From Cellulomonas sp. Leaf334 (GTDB lineage: Bacteria; Actinomycetota; Actinomycetes; Actinomycetales; Cellulomonadaceae): DNA of 64,000 nt. Both the position numbers and the translations under genes were made by a program. The stretch lies in contig NZ_LMOO01000007.1 in NCBI RefSeq assembly GCF_001424195.1, forward strand, positions 1-64,000. Reading direction: 5' to 3'. Under the pieces are notes generated by a model, which saw nothing but the letters and a program-made list of their open reading frames with translations, did not search any database and was not told where the DNA came from. The stretch's first letter is position 1. Each line of letters begins with the position of its first letter. Shown piece by piece: positions 1-8,664 of the stretch.

Positions 1-56
1 GGATCTACCGCGCGAGCATGCCGATCGGGGATCTACCGCGCGAGCATGCCGATCGG
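1..56. repeat. 28-bp perfect tandem duplication at window start
   Basis: Positions 1-28 and 29-56 are identical (GGATCTACCG...GATCGG). The unit length is not a multiple of three, so the copies sit in different frames of the GH62 gene. The repeat touches the first base of the window, as expected for a misjoined contig end. Confidence 0.9.
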
Positions 57-571
57 GAACTTCCCGGGCAACTTCGGCTCCTCGTACACCACGATCATGA
101 CCGACACCACGAACAACCTGTTCGAGGCGCCGCAGGTCTACAAGGTCAAGGACCGCAACCAGTACCTGATGATCGTCGAGGCGATCGGTGCCAACGGCCG
201 GTACTTCCGCTCGTTCACCGCCACCAGCCTCTCCGGCTCCTGGACGCCGCAGGCCGCGTCCGAGAGCAACCCGTTCGCCGGCAAGGCCAACAGCGGCGCG
301 ACATGGACCAACGACATCAGCCACGGTGAGTTCCGGCTCCTGGACGCCGCAGGCCGCGTCCGAGAGCAACCCGTTCGCCGGCAAGGCCAACAGCGGCGCG
401 ACATGGACCAACGACATCAGCCACGGTGAGCTCATCCGGACCAGCGCCGACCAGACCATGACCATCGACCCCTGCAACCTGCAGCTGCTCTACCAGGGTC
501 GCTCGCCCAGCTCGGGTGGCGACTACGGCCGGCTGCCGTACCGTCCGGGTCTGCTGACCCTCCAGCGGTAG
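1..571 (+). CDS. GH62 alpha-L-arabinofuranosidase, C-terminal fragment with broken frame
   Basis: This is the 3' end of a secreted arabinoxylan debranching enzyme (glycoside hydrolase family 62), which removes L-arabinose side chains. The five-bladed propeller C-terminus is recognisable from MPIGNF, YLMIVEA, the NPFAG..W..DISHGE stretch, and [11 protein letters not shown]...LLYQG...GGDY ending in GLLTL. The gene enters from outside the window, so signal peptide and N-terminal catalytic residues are not seen. The frame read from 46 runs to about 330, then a 100-bp duplication shifts it; the true C-terminus continues in another frame to the TAG at 569-571. Deleting one repeat copy (100 nt) restores one continuous reading frame, so the break is probably an assembly artefact at a contig end rather than a real pseudogene. 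Family assignment is firm. Confidence 0.85.
232..430. repeat. 99-bp perfect direct repeat, period 100 bp
   Basis: Positions 232-330 recur exactly at 332-430, separated by one base (T at 331). The unit covers the GH62 segment from SGSWTP to DISHGE. The period of 100 produces the frame change in the gene. Confidence 0.92.
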
Positions 572-585
572 ACCCGCACGCACGG

Positions 586-617
586 AAGGGCCGGCCCCCA
601 CCCGGGGGCCGGCCCTT
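586..617. terminator. Bidirectional hairpin between GH62 and trxA
   Basis: A perfect 14-bp stem (586-599 with 604-617, arm AAGGGCCGGCCCCC) closes on the loop ACCC. It sits between two convergent genes and the arms begin and end in A/T runs on both strands, so it can terminate both. Confidence 0.85.
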
Positions 618-628
618 CTGACGTCAGG

Positions 629-1000
629 TCAGGCGTCCGTGCTGGCCGCGGCCGCGATCTTCTCGCGGACCTCGTCCATGTCGAGCGCCTTGACGGCCTC
701 GACGACCTGCTCCAGCGCGGGGGCGGGCAGCGCGCCAGCCTGGTTGAACACCAGGATCCCGTCGCGGAACGCCATCAGCGTGGGGATCGAGAAGATCTGC
801 AGCTCGGCGGCCAGCTCCTGCTCGGCCTCGGTGTCCACCTTCGCGTGCACGACGTCCGGGTGGTTCTCCGAGGAGTCCTCGAAGACCGGGCCGAAGCGCT
901 TGCACGGCCCACACCACTCCGCCCAGAAGTCGACAAGGACGATCTCGTTGTCCTTGATGGTCTGGCCGATCGTGCTGCCGGTCAGCTCAGTCGTCGCCAT
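629..1000 (-). CDS. trxA: Thioredoxin
   Basis: Small cytosolic disulfide reductase of 123 residues. The active site WCGPC lies at residues 29-33 and the cis-proline loop reads SIPTLM. The start is ATG at 1000, preceded by GGAGGAACTC, an excellent ribosome site; the longer upstream frame lacks family similarity. It stands alone, convergent with the GH62 gene and divergent from the Nudix-like gene. An acidic C-terminal tail (DMDEVREKI) extends slightly beyond the classical fold. Reduction probably depends on a thioredoxin reductase encoded elsewhere. Confidence 0.93.
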   Translation of the reverse strand: MATTELTGSTIGQTIKDNEIVLVDFWAEWCGPCKRFGPVFEDSSENHPDVVHAKVDTEAEQELAAELQIFSIPTLMAFRDGILVFNQAGALPAPALEQVVEAVKALDMDEVREKIAAAASTDA

Positions 1001-1134
1001 GAGTTCCTCCAGTGCTCGGTTACCGCCAGATAGAGCGCGCAGCCACCGACGACTATTCCCGAGGGTGTCGCGACGCACACCTCGGCACAGGCTGAATCAG
1101 CGCGGCGCGCTCCACGTCGGCCCCGGCGGGGCGG

Positions 1135-1140
1135 TAGACA
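1135..1140 (+). promoter_or_regulatory. -10 element TAGACA, probable leaderless promoter
   Basis: TAGACA ends 6 nt before the GTG at 1147 and no Shine-Dalgarno sequence is present. Confidence 0.45.
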
Positions 1141-1146
1141 TGGTCA

Positions 1147-1701
1147 GTGACTGCATCTGCTGAGTTCCCTCGGGGCCCGGAGCGTCCCGCCGGCTGGTTG
1201 AGCGCCGACGAGATCACCCATGCCCGCACCCAGCTGCCCATCCTCTACGTGGACGCCATCCCGGTCCGCGTGGACGACTCGGGCGACGTCGTCCAGGTCG
1301 GTCTCCTGCTGCGGGTCACGCAGGAGGGCGTCATGTCCCGCGCGCTGGTCAGCGGCCGGGTCATGTACCACGAGCGGGTGCGGGACGCCCTGCTCCGGCA
1401 CATCGAGAAGGACCTCGGTCCCGTCGCCCTGCCGCAGATCCCCGCCTCCCCGCAGCCGTTCACGGTCGCCGAGTACTTCCCGACGCCGGGCGTCACGCCG
1501 TACCACGACCCCCGCCAGCACGCGGTGTCGCTCGCGTACGTCGTGCCCGTGCTCGGGGACTGCCGGCCGCAGCAGGACGCGATCGACCTCGCGTGGATGA
1601 CGCCGGAGGAGGCGTGCGCGCAGCAGATCCAGTTCGAGATGAACGGCGGCCAGGGTCTGCTGCTGCGGCAGGCCATGGGGCACGTCGGCCGGCTGCCGTG
1701 A
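1147..1701 (+). CDS. Nudix-like hydrolase family protein (DUF4916 type)
   Basis: A 184-residue cytosolic protein resembling the actinobacterial Nudix-fold family that starts with a WLS...E motif and contains LPILYVDAIPVRVD, then a SRALVSGRVMYHERVRDAL segment, and ends in a GGQGLLLRQAMGH helix. The classical Nudix box is not intact: around residues 75-95 the REUxEExGU signature is replaced, so hydrolase activity and substrate are unknown. The start is GTG at 1147; an upstream ATG at 1139 is out of frame. Its stop overlaps the start of the next gene (GTGA), so both are probably translationally coupled. Family call moderate, function open. Confidence 0.72.
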   Translation: MTASAEFPRGPERPAGWLSADEITHARTQLPILYVDAIPVRVDDSGDVVQVGLLLRVTQEGVMSRALVSGRVMYHERVRDALLRHIEKDLGPVALPQIPASPQPFTVAEYFPTPGVTPYHDPRQHAVSLAYVVPVLGDCRPQQDAIDLAWMTPEEACAQQIQFEMNGGQGLLLRQAMGHVGRLP

Positions 1702-2354
1702 CGGACGGCTCGCCGCACTACGTGCTCGCGCGCACGCTGCACGCGGTCGTCCTCGTCGCCGCGGTCGTCGGCCTCTCGATGGAGCTCGTCCGGGCGCTCA
1801 CCTCCGACGACGTCGGGACGCGGCTCGTGCGGCTGTTCAGCTACTTCACCATCCAGTCGAACATCCTCGCGGCCGTGGCAGCAGGGATGCTCCTGTGGCG
1901 ACCGGACCGCCGCGGACGGGTGTTCGCGGTCCTGCGGCTCGATGCGCTGCTCTGCATCGCGGTGACGGGGATCGTCTACCACGCCGTGCTCTCCGGACTG
2001 CAGGACCTCACGGCCGCGGGGGCGCTGTCCAACCTCCTGCTGCACACCGTGGTCCCCGTCGGGACGGTCGTCGCGTGGCTCCTCGTCGGGCCGCGCCCGC
2101 GGCTGTCCCCCGCCGTGGTCGGCTGGTCGTTGGTCTACCCGCTCGGCTGGATCGCGTACACGTTCCTCCGGGGCGCGATCGTCGACTGGTACCCGTACCC
2201 GTTCCTCGACGTCTCCGAGATCGGGCTCCGGTCCGCGCTCGTGCGCACCGGTGTGGTGGCCGTCATCTTCCTCGTCCTGGCGTTCGCGGCCCGGGCCCTG
2301 GAAAGGCTCCTGCCGCCGGCGCCGCGTCCCGTCCGCGGGACCGTCACAGCCTGA
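1698..2354 (+). CDS. Pr6Pr family integral membrane protein
   Basis: A membrane protein of 218 residues with about six hydrophobic helices. The signature YFTIQSNIL occurs near residue 50 and WYPYPFLDV near 165, both typical of the Pr6Pr/FAR-17a-like family; helices alternate with short Arg-rich loops. The GTG start at 1698 overlaps the preceding stop by 4 nt, which settles the start against longer frames. Its last 11 bp overlap the convergent ABC-F gene. Biochemical function is unknown. Confidence 0.75.
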   Translation: MTDGSPHYVLARTLHAVVLVAAVVGLSMELVRALTSDDVGTRLVRLFSYFTIQSNILAAVAAGMLLWRPDRRGRVFAVLRLDALLCIAVTGIVYHAVLSGLQDLTAAGALSNLLLHTVVPVGTVVAWLLVGPRPRLSPAVVGWSLVYPLGWIAYTFLRGAIVDWYPYPFLDVSEIGLRSALVRTGVVAVIFLVLAFAARALERLLPPAPRPVRGTVTA

Positions 2355-4014
2355 GCTCCGGCCAGTCCGCCAGGTCCGCGCGCATCCGGCGGTCGTGGGT
2401 GGCGACGACGACGGCGGCCGACGTGGCGCGCAGCGCAGCCGTGAGCTCGTCGACGAGGCCGACGGACAGGTGGTTGGTCGGCTCGTCGAGGACGAGCACG
2501 TGCGGGGCTGCGAGGAGCGCGCACGCCAGGTCGAACCGTCGGCGCTGACCGACGGACAGCTCGCGCAGGGGCCGGTCGAGGTCCTCCTCGGTCAGCAGGC
2601 CGAGCGCCGCGACGGGGACCAGCTGGTCCGGGTCGAGCAGCCGGGCCTCCAGGAGCGTCAGCGCGTGCCGGGCGTAGGCGTCGAACCCCGACAGCTGCTC
2701 GGCGGTGCCGGCGGCACGCGGGTGGGCGACGACAGCGGCCGCGTGCTCCGTCGGCCCCTCCTGCGCGAGCACCCCGAGCCGGACCCCCGGCGCGATCGCG
2801 CGCACCCCACGATCGAGCGGGACAGAGCCGGCCAGGGCCGCGAGCAGCGTGGACTTGCCCGAGCCGTTGGGGCCGGTGACGAGCAGGCGTCCGCACGCCG
2901 GCACCTCGACCCGGACACCGGCCAGGTCGAGCCGACCCTGGACCCGCGGGGCACGCAGGTCCAGGAGCGGTCCCGGCTGGGGCTCCGGTGGCAGGGACGG
3001 CAGGTCGGGGAACGTCAGGACGAGCGGCGGGGCCGGGACCTCGACGGCCTCGGCGTCGAGCTTCTGGATCAGCCGGTCGGCCGCCTTCACGTGCCCACGA
3101 GCCCGAGTCGCTCGGCGGTGCTTCTGCGAGCCCTTGGGCGGGCGCCACTCGTCGGAGAGGTTCTCGTACGTCGAGTCCAGCCGCTCCGCCAGCTCGATCG
3201 CGCGCTTGCGCTCCGCCCGGTACCGCGCCTGCCAGCGACGGACCATCTGGCTCTTGAGGAACCGGTAGTCGGAGTACCGCGTCGCGCCGTACAGCGCGGG
3301 CCGTCCGTCCATCGCCGGGTCCAGGTCGAGGATCGCGGTCATGACGTCGTCCAGCAGACGACGGTCGTGCGTGACGATGACGACGGCGCCCGGCCACTCG
3401 CGCAGCCGGGCGGTCAGGTAGTCGATGCCGGCCGCGTCGAGGTGGTTCGTCGGCTCGTCCAGCAGCAGGAGGTCCGCGCGCTCCCCGATCCGGCACGCGA
3501 GGCGCACCCGGTACCGCTCACCGACGCTCAGCTCGTCGAGCCGCCGGTCCGGGTCCCGCGGCGCACCGAACCGGGTCAGCGCCTCGTCGACCCTGCGGTC
3601 CGCGTCCCACGCGGCGAGGTGCTCGTAGCGGGCGACGGCCGCGGTCAGGCGCGCGAGGTCCCCCGACTCGTGGTCGAACCCGGCGATGGCGGCCTCCAGC
3701 TCACCGGCCGCAGCACGCACCCCGCCGAGGGCCTCCGCGACGAACGTCCCGACGGTCGCACCCCCGGGAGCGTCCAGCTCCTGCTCGACCGACGCCAGCG
3801 TCCCGCGGCGCCGCACGACACCCGTCTGGGGTGCGAGCTCGCCCGCCAGCACCCGCAGCAGCGTCGTCTTGCCCGCGCCGTTCTCCCCGACGACACCCAC
3901 CCGGTCCCCCGCGCTGACCACGAGGTCGACCCGGTCCAGCACGGGGTGCTCCGGGTACCCGTAAGTGACGGCGTCGGCGACGAGCTGCACGTCGGCCGGG
4001 GGGCCCTCAGTCAC
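2344..4014 (-). CDS. ABC-F family ATPase (ribosome-associated type)
   Basis: A 556-residue protein with two ABC nucleotide-binding domains and no membrane segments. Domain 1 has Walker A GENGAGKTT (about 43-51), signature LSVGE and Walker B LLLLDEPTNHLD. Domain 2 has GPNGSGKST, LSVGQ and VLVLDEPTNHLS. The charged helical linker between them (KSQMVRRWQARYRAERKRAIE) matches the P-site tRNA interaction motif of ABC-F proteins, so it likely acts on the ribosome as a translation factor or antibiotic-protection protein, not a transporter. GTG start 6 nt after the rdgB stop suggests cotranscription with rph-rdgB. Whether it is protective or housekeeping cannot be told. Confidence 0.85.
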   Translation of the reverse strand: MTEGPPADVQLVADAVTYGYPEHPVLDRVDLVVSAGDRVGVVGENGAGKTTLLRVLAGELAPQTGVVRRRGTLASVEQELDAPGGATVGTFVAEALGGVRAAAGELEAAIAGFDHESGDLARLTAAVARYEHLAAWDADRRVDEALTRFGAPRDPDRRLDELSVGERYRVRLACRIGERADLLLLDEPTNHLDAAGIDYLTARLREWPGAVVIVTHDRRLLDDVMTAILDLDPAMDGRPALYGATRYSDYRFLKSQMVRRWQARYRAERKRAIELAERLDSTYENLSDEWRPPKGSQKHRRATRARGHVKAADRLIQKLDAEAVEVPAPPLVLTFPDLPSLPPEPQPGPLLDLRAPRVQGRLDLAGVRVEVPACGRLLVTGPNGSGKSTLLAALAGSVPLDRGVRAIAPGVRLGVLAQEGPTEHAAAVVAHPRAAGTAEQLSGFDAYARHALTLLEARLLDPDQLVPVAALGLLTEEDLDRPLRELSVGQRRRFDLACALLAAPHVLVLDEPTNHLSVGLVDELTAALRATSAAVVVATHDRRMRADLADWPELRL

Positions 4015-4020
4015 GACAGG

Positions 4021-4635
4021 TCATCCGCCGAGCACCCGCACGAGCGTCGGGACGAGCGCGCGGAACGCCGTGCCGCGGTGGCTGATCGCGTTCTTCTCCG
4101 AGGGGGTGAGCTCCGCGCAGGACCGGGTCTCGCCGACGGGCACGAGGATGGGGTCGTAGCCGAAGCCGCCCGCCCCGCGCGGCTCGGTGGCCAGGACGCC
4201 CTCGAGCGTCCCGGTCTCGACGTGCTCGAACCCGTCCGGTGTGACCAGCGCTGCGGCACACACGAACCGGGCGGAGCGGTGCGGCTCGGCGATGTCGGCG
4301 AGCTGCGCGAGCAGGAGCGCGAGGTTGGCGGCATCGTCCCCGTGCCGGCCCGCCCAGCGCGCGGAGAAGATCCCGGGGGCTCCGCCGAGGACGTCGACGC
4401 TCAGCCCGGAGTCGTCGGCGACAGCCGGCAGACCCGTGAACGCCGCCAGGGCGCGCGCCTTGATGAGCGCGTTCTCCGTGAACGTGACGCCGTCCTCGAC
4501 CGGCTCGGGGGCGTCGACGTCCCGCGCCCCGACGACCGACGCCGGGTCCAGCCCGGGCAGCACGGGCGCGAGGATGGCGCGCAGCTCGCCCACCTTGTGC
4601 GCGTTGTGCGTGGCCAGGACGAGGCGCGCGCTCAC
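4021..4635 (-). CDS. rdgB: RdgB/HAM1 non-canonical purine NTP pyrophosphatase
   Basis: Sanitises the nucleotide pool by hydrolysing XTP, dITP and ITP to monophosphates. The 204-residue protein shows the family motifs: [11 protein letters not shown] at the N-terminus (substrate binding), SFTENA-type segment [30 protein letters not shown] in the middle, and GFGYDPI and SHRGTA near the C-terminus. The GTG start overlaps the rph stop by 4 nt (GTGA). Adjacent rph and rdgB are conserved neighbours in actinobacteria. Confidence 0.93.
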   Translation of the reverse strand: MSARLVLATHNAHKVGELRAILAPVLPGLDPASVVGARDVDAPEPVEDGVTFTENALIKARALAAFTGLPAVADDSGLSVDVLGGAPGIFSARWAGRHGDDAANLALLLAQLADIAEPHRSARFVCAAALVTPDGFEHVETGTLEGVLATEPRGAGGFGYDPILVPVGETRSCAELTPSEKNAISHRGTAFRALVPTLVRVLGG

Positions 4636-5426
4636 CGGACCAGCCGGGTGGCCGAGCCGTCTCCGGATGCGGACGCCAGCGCTGCCACCTGCAGGGCGGT
4701 GAGCTGCGCGGTGCCCGCGACCGCGAGGTCGAGCAGCGCGTCGAGCTCGGCGCGGTCGAACGGGGCGTGCTCGGCGGTGCCCTGCACCTCGACGAACGTG
4801 CCCGACCCGGTGACCACGACGTTCATGTCCGTCTCCGCACGCACGTCCTCGACGTACGGCAGGTCGAGGACCGGCACCCCGTCTACGATGCCGACGCTCA
4901 CGGCGGCGACCGAGTCGCGCAGGACCACCGTGTTCGCCGGGACGTGCTTGTTCTCGACCGCCCAGGCCACCGCGTCGGCCAGCGCGACGTACGCGCCCGT
5001 GATCGACGCCGTCCGCGTCCCGCCGTCCGCCTGGAGCACGTCGCAGTCGAGGACGATCGTGTTCTCGCCCAGGGCCGAGACGTCGATGATGGCGCGCAGC
5101 GACCGGCCGATCAGCCGCGAGATCTCGTGCGTGCGGCCACCGACGCGGCCCTTGACCGACTCGCGGTCGGAACGGCTGGACGTGGCGCGCGGCAGCATCG
5201 AGTACTCGGCGGTGACCCAGCCCTCGCCGGACCCCTTCTTCCAGCGCGGCACCCCCGGCGTGAACGACGCCACGCACAGCACCTTGGTGCCGCCGTACTC
5301 GACGAGCACGCTGCCCTCGCCCGCCTCCAGGAAGCCGCGGGTCAGCGTCACAGGACGCAGCTGGTCGGGCGCACGGCCGTCGGCGCGCACGTGCGCGACC
5401 GCTGGGGTGGTAGCAGCAGAAGTCAT
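4632..5426 (-). CDS. rph: Ribonuclease PH
   Basis: Phosphorolytic 3'-5' exoribonuclease that trims tRNA 3' ends; acts as a hexameric ring in the cytosol. The 264-residue protein carries [13 protein letters not shown], the phosphate-binding GGTKVLC, and the segments [22 protein letters not shown] and [19 protein letters not shown]. The ATG at 5426 is chosen because a TAGGCT -10 lies 7 nt upstream, a leaderless arrangement; the longer frame adds unrelated residues. It heads a unit with rdgB and probably the ABC-F gene. Confidence 0.94.
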   Translation of the reverse strand: MTSAATTPAVAHVRADGRAPDQLRPVTLTRGFLEAGEGSVLVEYGGTKVLCVASFTPGVPRWKKGSGEGWVTAEYSMLPRATSSRSDRESVKGRVGGRTHEISRLIGRSLRAIIDVSALGENTIVLDCDVLQADGGTRTASITGAYVALADAVAWAVENKHVPANTVVLRDSVAAVSVGIVDGVPVLDLPYVEDVRAETDMNVVVTGSGTFVEVQGTAEHAPFDRAELDALLDLAVAGTAQLTALQVAALASASGDGSATRLVR

Positions 5427-5433
5427 GCGCACG

Positions 5434-5439
5434 AGCCTA
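5434..5439 (-). promoter_or_regulatory. -10 element TAGGCT for rph
   Basis: Reading the minus strand, TAGGCT is followed by 7 nt and then the rph ATG, consistent with transcription starting at or next to the start codon. Confidence 0.5.
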
Positions 5440-5477
5440 ACGGCGCCCCCGGACACCTCTGACGCACCGCGGACGGG

Positions 5478-6941
5478 CTACGGGAGCTGCAGGTATCCCA
5501 CGACGTCGACGACGAGGTCCGTGCTTCCGGTGTTCTGCCAGCTGCTCAGCGCGACGTCGCCGTCCGGCCACAGGTCGACCCAGACGAGGTTCGAGCTGTC
5601 GGCGCCCGGCACGTAGTTGAGGGTGGACGTCGCCGGCAGGGTGCCGGAGCCGGGGGTCCGCTCGGGATAGACGCGCACGTGTCCGGGCGCGGTCGGGGCG
5701 ACCGACACGACGCTCAGGACGGCGACAGTCGCAGCAGGAGGCGCACCCAGCGAGCTGACCGGGATGCGCAGCGCCGCGCCCCCGGAGGTCGCACCCACCC
5801 GCCCCTTCGGTGCGCCGAGACCGGTCCGGGTGTCCAGGACACGCTTCTGCGCCGACGTGTAGACATGCCCGGAGACCTCGCCGTAGAGGTCCACGATCAC
5901 GTCCGTCCCGCGGGCGCCCGGGGCGCTGTCGGAGTACAGGTCCACACGTTGCTCGACGTCGACGGGCAGGATCGCGGCGGTCGCCCGGTCCCGGCCCGGC
6001 AGATAGTTGGCCGTCGACGACGACGGCAGGCCGTCACCGTGCTTGAAGATGCGGAGGTTCCCCGCCCCCGGGGCAGCGGGAACCGTGACGTTGGCCAGGG
6101 CGAACTGGGTCTGCCAGTAGAGCCCGTCGAGCGTGCTCGTGGCGAGCGTGCGGCCGGGAAGGGCACCGTGCAGGTCTCCGACGACCGAGCCGGCGCGCGT
6201 GTCGATCTGGCGGAACGAGCGGAAGGGCTGGACGTGCCCGCCCGGGGGCAGTGTCGCCTGCAGGTCCACGATGACGTCGGCGGCCGCCCCTCCGGTCGCG
6301 ATGCAGAACGGGACGTCGCGGTACAGCGAGACGACGGTGACGTTGGCGACGTCCGAGCCCGGCAGGAAGTTCACCGTCGACGTGCCGGGCGTCCCGTAGC
6401 CGATGTCGGAGTACGCGACGGTCCATCCCCGCGAGCTCGGGCTGACGGTGGTCACGTTGAGCACGACCTCGGTGGAACCGCCGAGCGGGTCGACGGCGAT
6501 GCCCGGCCAGTCCTCCCAGCGCATGCACACCGGCGTCCCGGGCGTCACGCGCGTGGCGGGCACGACGCGCGCCGTGCGGTCGCTGATGGCGGATCGGAGG
6601 TGGTACGCGTCCGAGGTCGTCGTCGTGCCGCCCGGTGCGGTCACGACGAACTGCGCCCACCCGGACCCCGGCCTGGTGCGGAGGCGGATCTCGGAGTCGG
6701 AGACGACCTCGAACTCCACCGTCCCGAAGCCCAGGGTCTCCGTCACCGAGGTGGCCCCCGACAGACCGGAACCCCGCAGCGTGACGATCTCGCCGCCCGC
6801 CGACGAACCTGCGTGGGGGCTGAAGCCGTCGATGGTGACGGGTGCAGCTGCCACGGCGGGTGGCGTCACGGCCAGCAGGCCGAGAGCACCCAGGGCGGTG
6901 ACGAGGGTCGCGCTCAGCGCGTGGCGCAGGAAGGTCGGCAT
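5478..6941 (-). CDS. Secreted IPT/TIG-domain protein with three C-terminal repeats
   Basis: A 487-residue exported protein. Residues 1-32 are a Sec signal peptide (basic MPTFLRHA, hydrophobic core, AVAAA cleavage region). Residues 35-115 form an IPT/TIG immunoglobulin-like fold (VTIDGFSPHAGSSAGGEIVTLRGSGL). Three diverged repeats follow, each with a TST(V/L)N(F/Y).PG core and a DVIVDL/LVVDVVGYL end; DTR motifs precede the second and third. Such repeats occur in actinobacterial surface proteins of unknown binding target. The gene sits between rph and the MBL hydrolase, inside a block that is normally contiguous. It has its own promoter and a strong palindrome. No anchor motif (LPXTG) is present, so it is probably released or non-covalently attached. 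Confidence 0.75.
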   Translation of the reverse strand: MPTFLRHALSATLVTALGALGLLAVTPPAVAAAPVTIDGFSPHAGSSAGGEIVTLRGSGLSGATSVTETLGFGTVEFEVVSDSEIRLRTRPGSGWAQFVVTAPGGTTTTSDAYHLRSAISDRTARVVPATRVTPGTPVCMRWEDWPGIAVDPLGGSTEVVLNVTTVSPSSRGWTVAYSDIGYGTPGTSTVNFLPGSDVANVTVVSLYRDVPFCIATGGAAADVIVDLQATLPPGGHVQPFRSFRQIDTRAGSVVGDLHGALPGRTLATSTLDGLYWQTQFALANVTVPAAPGAGNLRIFKHGDGLPSSSTANYLPGRDRATAAILPVDVEQRVDLYSDSAPGARGTDVIVDLYGEVSGHVYTSAQKRVLDTRTGLGAPKGRVGATSGGAALRIPVSSLGAPPAATVAVLSVVSVAPTAPGHVRVYPERTPGSGTLPATSTLNYVPGADSSNLVWVDLWPDGDVALSSWQNTGSTDLVVDVVGYLQLP

Positions 6942-6971
6942 GGCACGTCCACCGGTCGAGGGGACCCGGTG

Positions 6972-6996
6972 GATCTCCCCGGGAGATCGCAGGGTA
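6972..6996 (-). promoter_or_regulatory. Promoter with palindromic operator for the IPT/TIG gene
   Basis: A -10 candidate TACCCT lies at 6996-6991 on the minus strand. Centred about 12 nt downstream, over the expected transcription start, is the palindrome GATCTCCC-C-GGGAGATC (6972-6988), placed where a repressor would block initiation. The regulator is unknown. Confidence 0.45.
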
Positions 6997-7038
6997 CAGC
7001 GCGTCCCGCACCGCCACGGATCCGCTGGGCCGATCGCG

Positions 7039-7827
7039 TTACAGGACGTGCACTGCCCCGGGCGTGGCGAGGTCGATGCGGCCGTCGTACACCGCGGCGG
7101 CCTCGGCCGAGGAGACGCCCGGGTCGTTCCAGGCGGGGATGTGGGTGAGGACGAGCTGCCCGACCTCCCCGCGGGCGGCCGCCTCGCCGGCGCGGCGGCC
7201 GGTCAGGTGCACGCCGCGCACGGCGTCGTCGCGCCCTTCGAGGAACGCTGCCTCGGCGAGCAGGAGGTCGACACCCGCGGCGAGGGTGTCGAGGCCCGCG
7301 CACGCGTCGGTGTCCCCCGTGTAGGCGAGCGTCACGGTGCGCGACGGATCCGTGTCGCTCGGCCCGGACACCCGGATCCCGAACGCGGGCACGGGGTGCT
7401 CGACGGCCACCGGCACGAGCACGAGCGGCCCCACGGTCACCGGCGAGCCGTCCTGCCACTCGACCACGTCGAACTGGCCGTCCGTGCTGGTCGCGGGGTC
7501 CTTGCCGGACATCTGCGCGAGCCGCTCGGCGGTGCCGGTCGGACCGTGCACAGGGACCTTCTCGCACGGACCCTCCGGGTGGTACCTCCGCAGGACGTTG
7601 AGCACCACGAGATCGGCCATGTGGTCGGAGTGCAGGTGGGACAGCCCGATCGCGTCGAGCCGCGTCGGGTCGCCGAACCGCTGCAGGGCACTCAGGGCGC
7701 CGTTGCCGAGGTCGAGCAGGACGGTCCAGGTGCGCCCGTCCGCGTCGTCGGCCTGCACCAGGTAGCCCGACGCCGCCGAGTCGGGACCCGGGAACGACCC
7801 GGCGCACCCCAGGACGGTGAGCCTCAC
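7039..7827 (-). CDS. MBL-fold metallo-hydrolase (Rv1339-like)
   Basis: A 262-residue metallo-beta-lactamase-fold hydrolase. The metal motif [10 protein letters not shown] lies near residues 64-73, a further His follows in VAVEHP, an Asp in YTGDTD and a His in LTHIPAW, so the dinuclear site is complete. The family member in Mycobacterium tuberculosis occupies the same place after murI and has been linked to cyclic nucleotide hydrolysis; substrate here is inferred only. GTG start overlaps the murI stop by 4 nt, indicating translational coupling. Confidence 0.82.
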   Translation of the reverse strand: MRLTVLGCAGSFPGPDSAASGYLVQADDADGRTWTVLLDLGNGALSALQRFGDPTRLDAIGLSHLHSDHMADLVVLNVLRRYHPEGPCEKVPVHGPTGTAERLAQMSGKDPATSTDGQFDVVEWQDGSPVTVGPLVLVPVAVEHPVPAFGIRVSGPSDTDPSRTVTLAYTGDTDACAGLDTLAAGVDLLLAEAAFLEGRDDAVRGVHLTGRRAGEAAARGEVGQLVLTHIPAWNDPGVSSAEAAAVYDGRIDLATPGAVHVL

Positions 7828-8639
7828 CGCAGGGCCGCGCTGGGCTCGACGACCTCGACCTCGGGACCGAGGAACCGGCGTGCGAGGACGCGGAACTGGT
7901 CCGGGTCACCCGTGGCCAGGAAGCGGTGGACGGGCGGTCCTGCCGCGGGGTCGCGCTCCAGGTCGTGCGCGACGAGCGTCCGGTAGACGTCCTTGGCGGT
8001 CTCCTCGGCACTCGACACGAGGGTGACCTCCTCCCCCATGACGTACGAGATCGCGCCGGTGAGCAGCGGGTAGTGCGTGCAGCCGAGCACGAGCGTGTCG
8101 ACGCCCGCCCGTCGGACGGGGTCGAGGTACTCGTGCGCGAACGCCAGGACCTCGGGCCCCGACGTGATGCCCGCCTCGACCAGACGCACGAACTCCGGGC
8201 ACGCCTGCGTCGTCAGCTCCACCCCGGGCGCCACCGCGAAGGCGTCGTCGTAGGAACGCGACTCGACCGTCGACTTGGTCGCGATCACGCCGATCTTCCC
8301 CGTCCGCGTGGCGGCGACCGCACGGCGGGCGGCCGGCAGGATGACCTCCACGACGGGGATCCCGCGGCGCAGCGTGTACCGCTCGCGGGCGTCGCGCAGC
8401 ATCGCCGACGACGCCGTGTTGCACGCGATGACCAGCAGCTTCACGCCCGCGTCGACCAGGTCGTCCATGACCTCCAGCGCGTGAGCGCGCACGGCCGCGA
8501 GCGGCTTGGAGCCGTAGGGCGTGTTGAGGGTGTCCCCGATGTAGAGGGTGGACTCCTGGGGCAGCTGGTCCAGGATCGACCGGGCCACGGTGAGTCCGCC
8601 GACGCCGGAGTCGAAGATGCCGAGAGGGGCGTCGTTCAC
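7824..8639 (-). CDS. murI: Glutamate racemase
   Basis: Interconverts L- and D-glutamate for peptidoglycan stem peptides. The 271-residue protein has the N-terminal FDSGVGGLT (catalytic-site Asp10), the first catalytic cysteine in ACNTAS (Cys73) and the second in LGCTHYP (Cys187), so both half-sites are intact. GTG start at 8639 with a TAGGCT -10 seven nt upstream. It follows DUF2017 and precedes the MBL hydrolase, the usual actinobacterial order. Confidence 0.95.
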   Translation of the reverse strand: MNDAPLGIFDSGVGGLTVARSILDQLPQESTLYIGDTLNTPYGSKPLAAVRAHALEVMDDLVDAGVKLLVIACNTASSAMLRDARERYTLRRGIPVVEVILPAARRAVAATRTGKIGVIATKSTVESRSYDDAFAVAPGVELTTQACPEFVRLVEAGITSGPEVLAFAHEYLDPVRRAGVDTLVLGCTHYPLLTGAISYVMGEEVTLVSSAEETAKDVYRTLVAHDLERDPAAGPPVHRFLATGDPDQFRVLARRFLGPEVEVVEPSAALR

Positions 8640-8646
8640 GCGGACG

Positions 8647-8652
8647 AGCCTA
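8647..8652 (-). promoter_or_regulatory. -10 element TAGGCT for murI
   Basis: Followed by 7 nt and the GTG start of murI on the minus strand. It lies just downstream of the DUF2017 stop, so murI may have a promoter internal to the clpS-DUF2017-murI unit. Confidence 0.45.
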
Positions 8653-8664
8653 ACCTCTGGCGGC

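Noticed and set aside
2251-5616. A 1121-codon plus-strand open frame opposite ABC-F, rdgB and rph
   Set aside because: It is the Arg/Gly/Pro-rich shadow of well-recognised reverse-strand genes, as expected at this GC content; no family motif or ribosome site.
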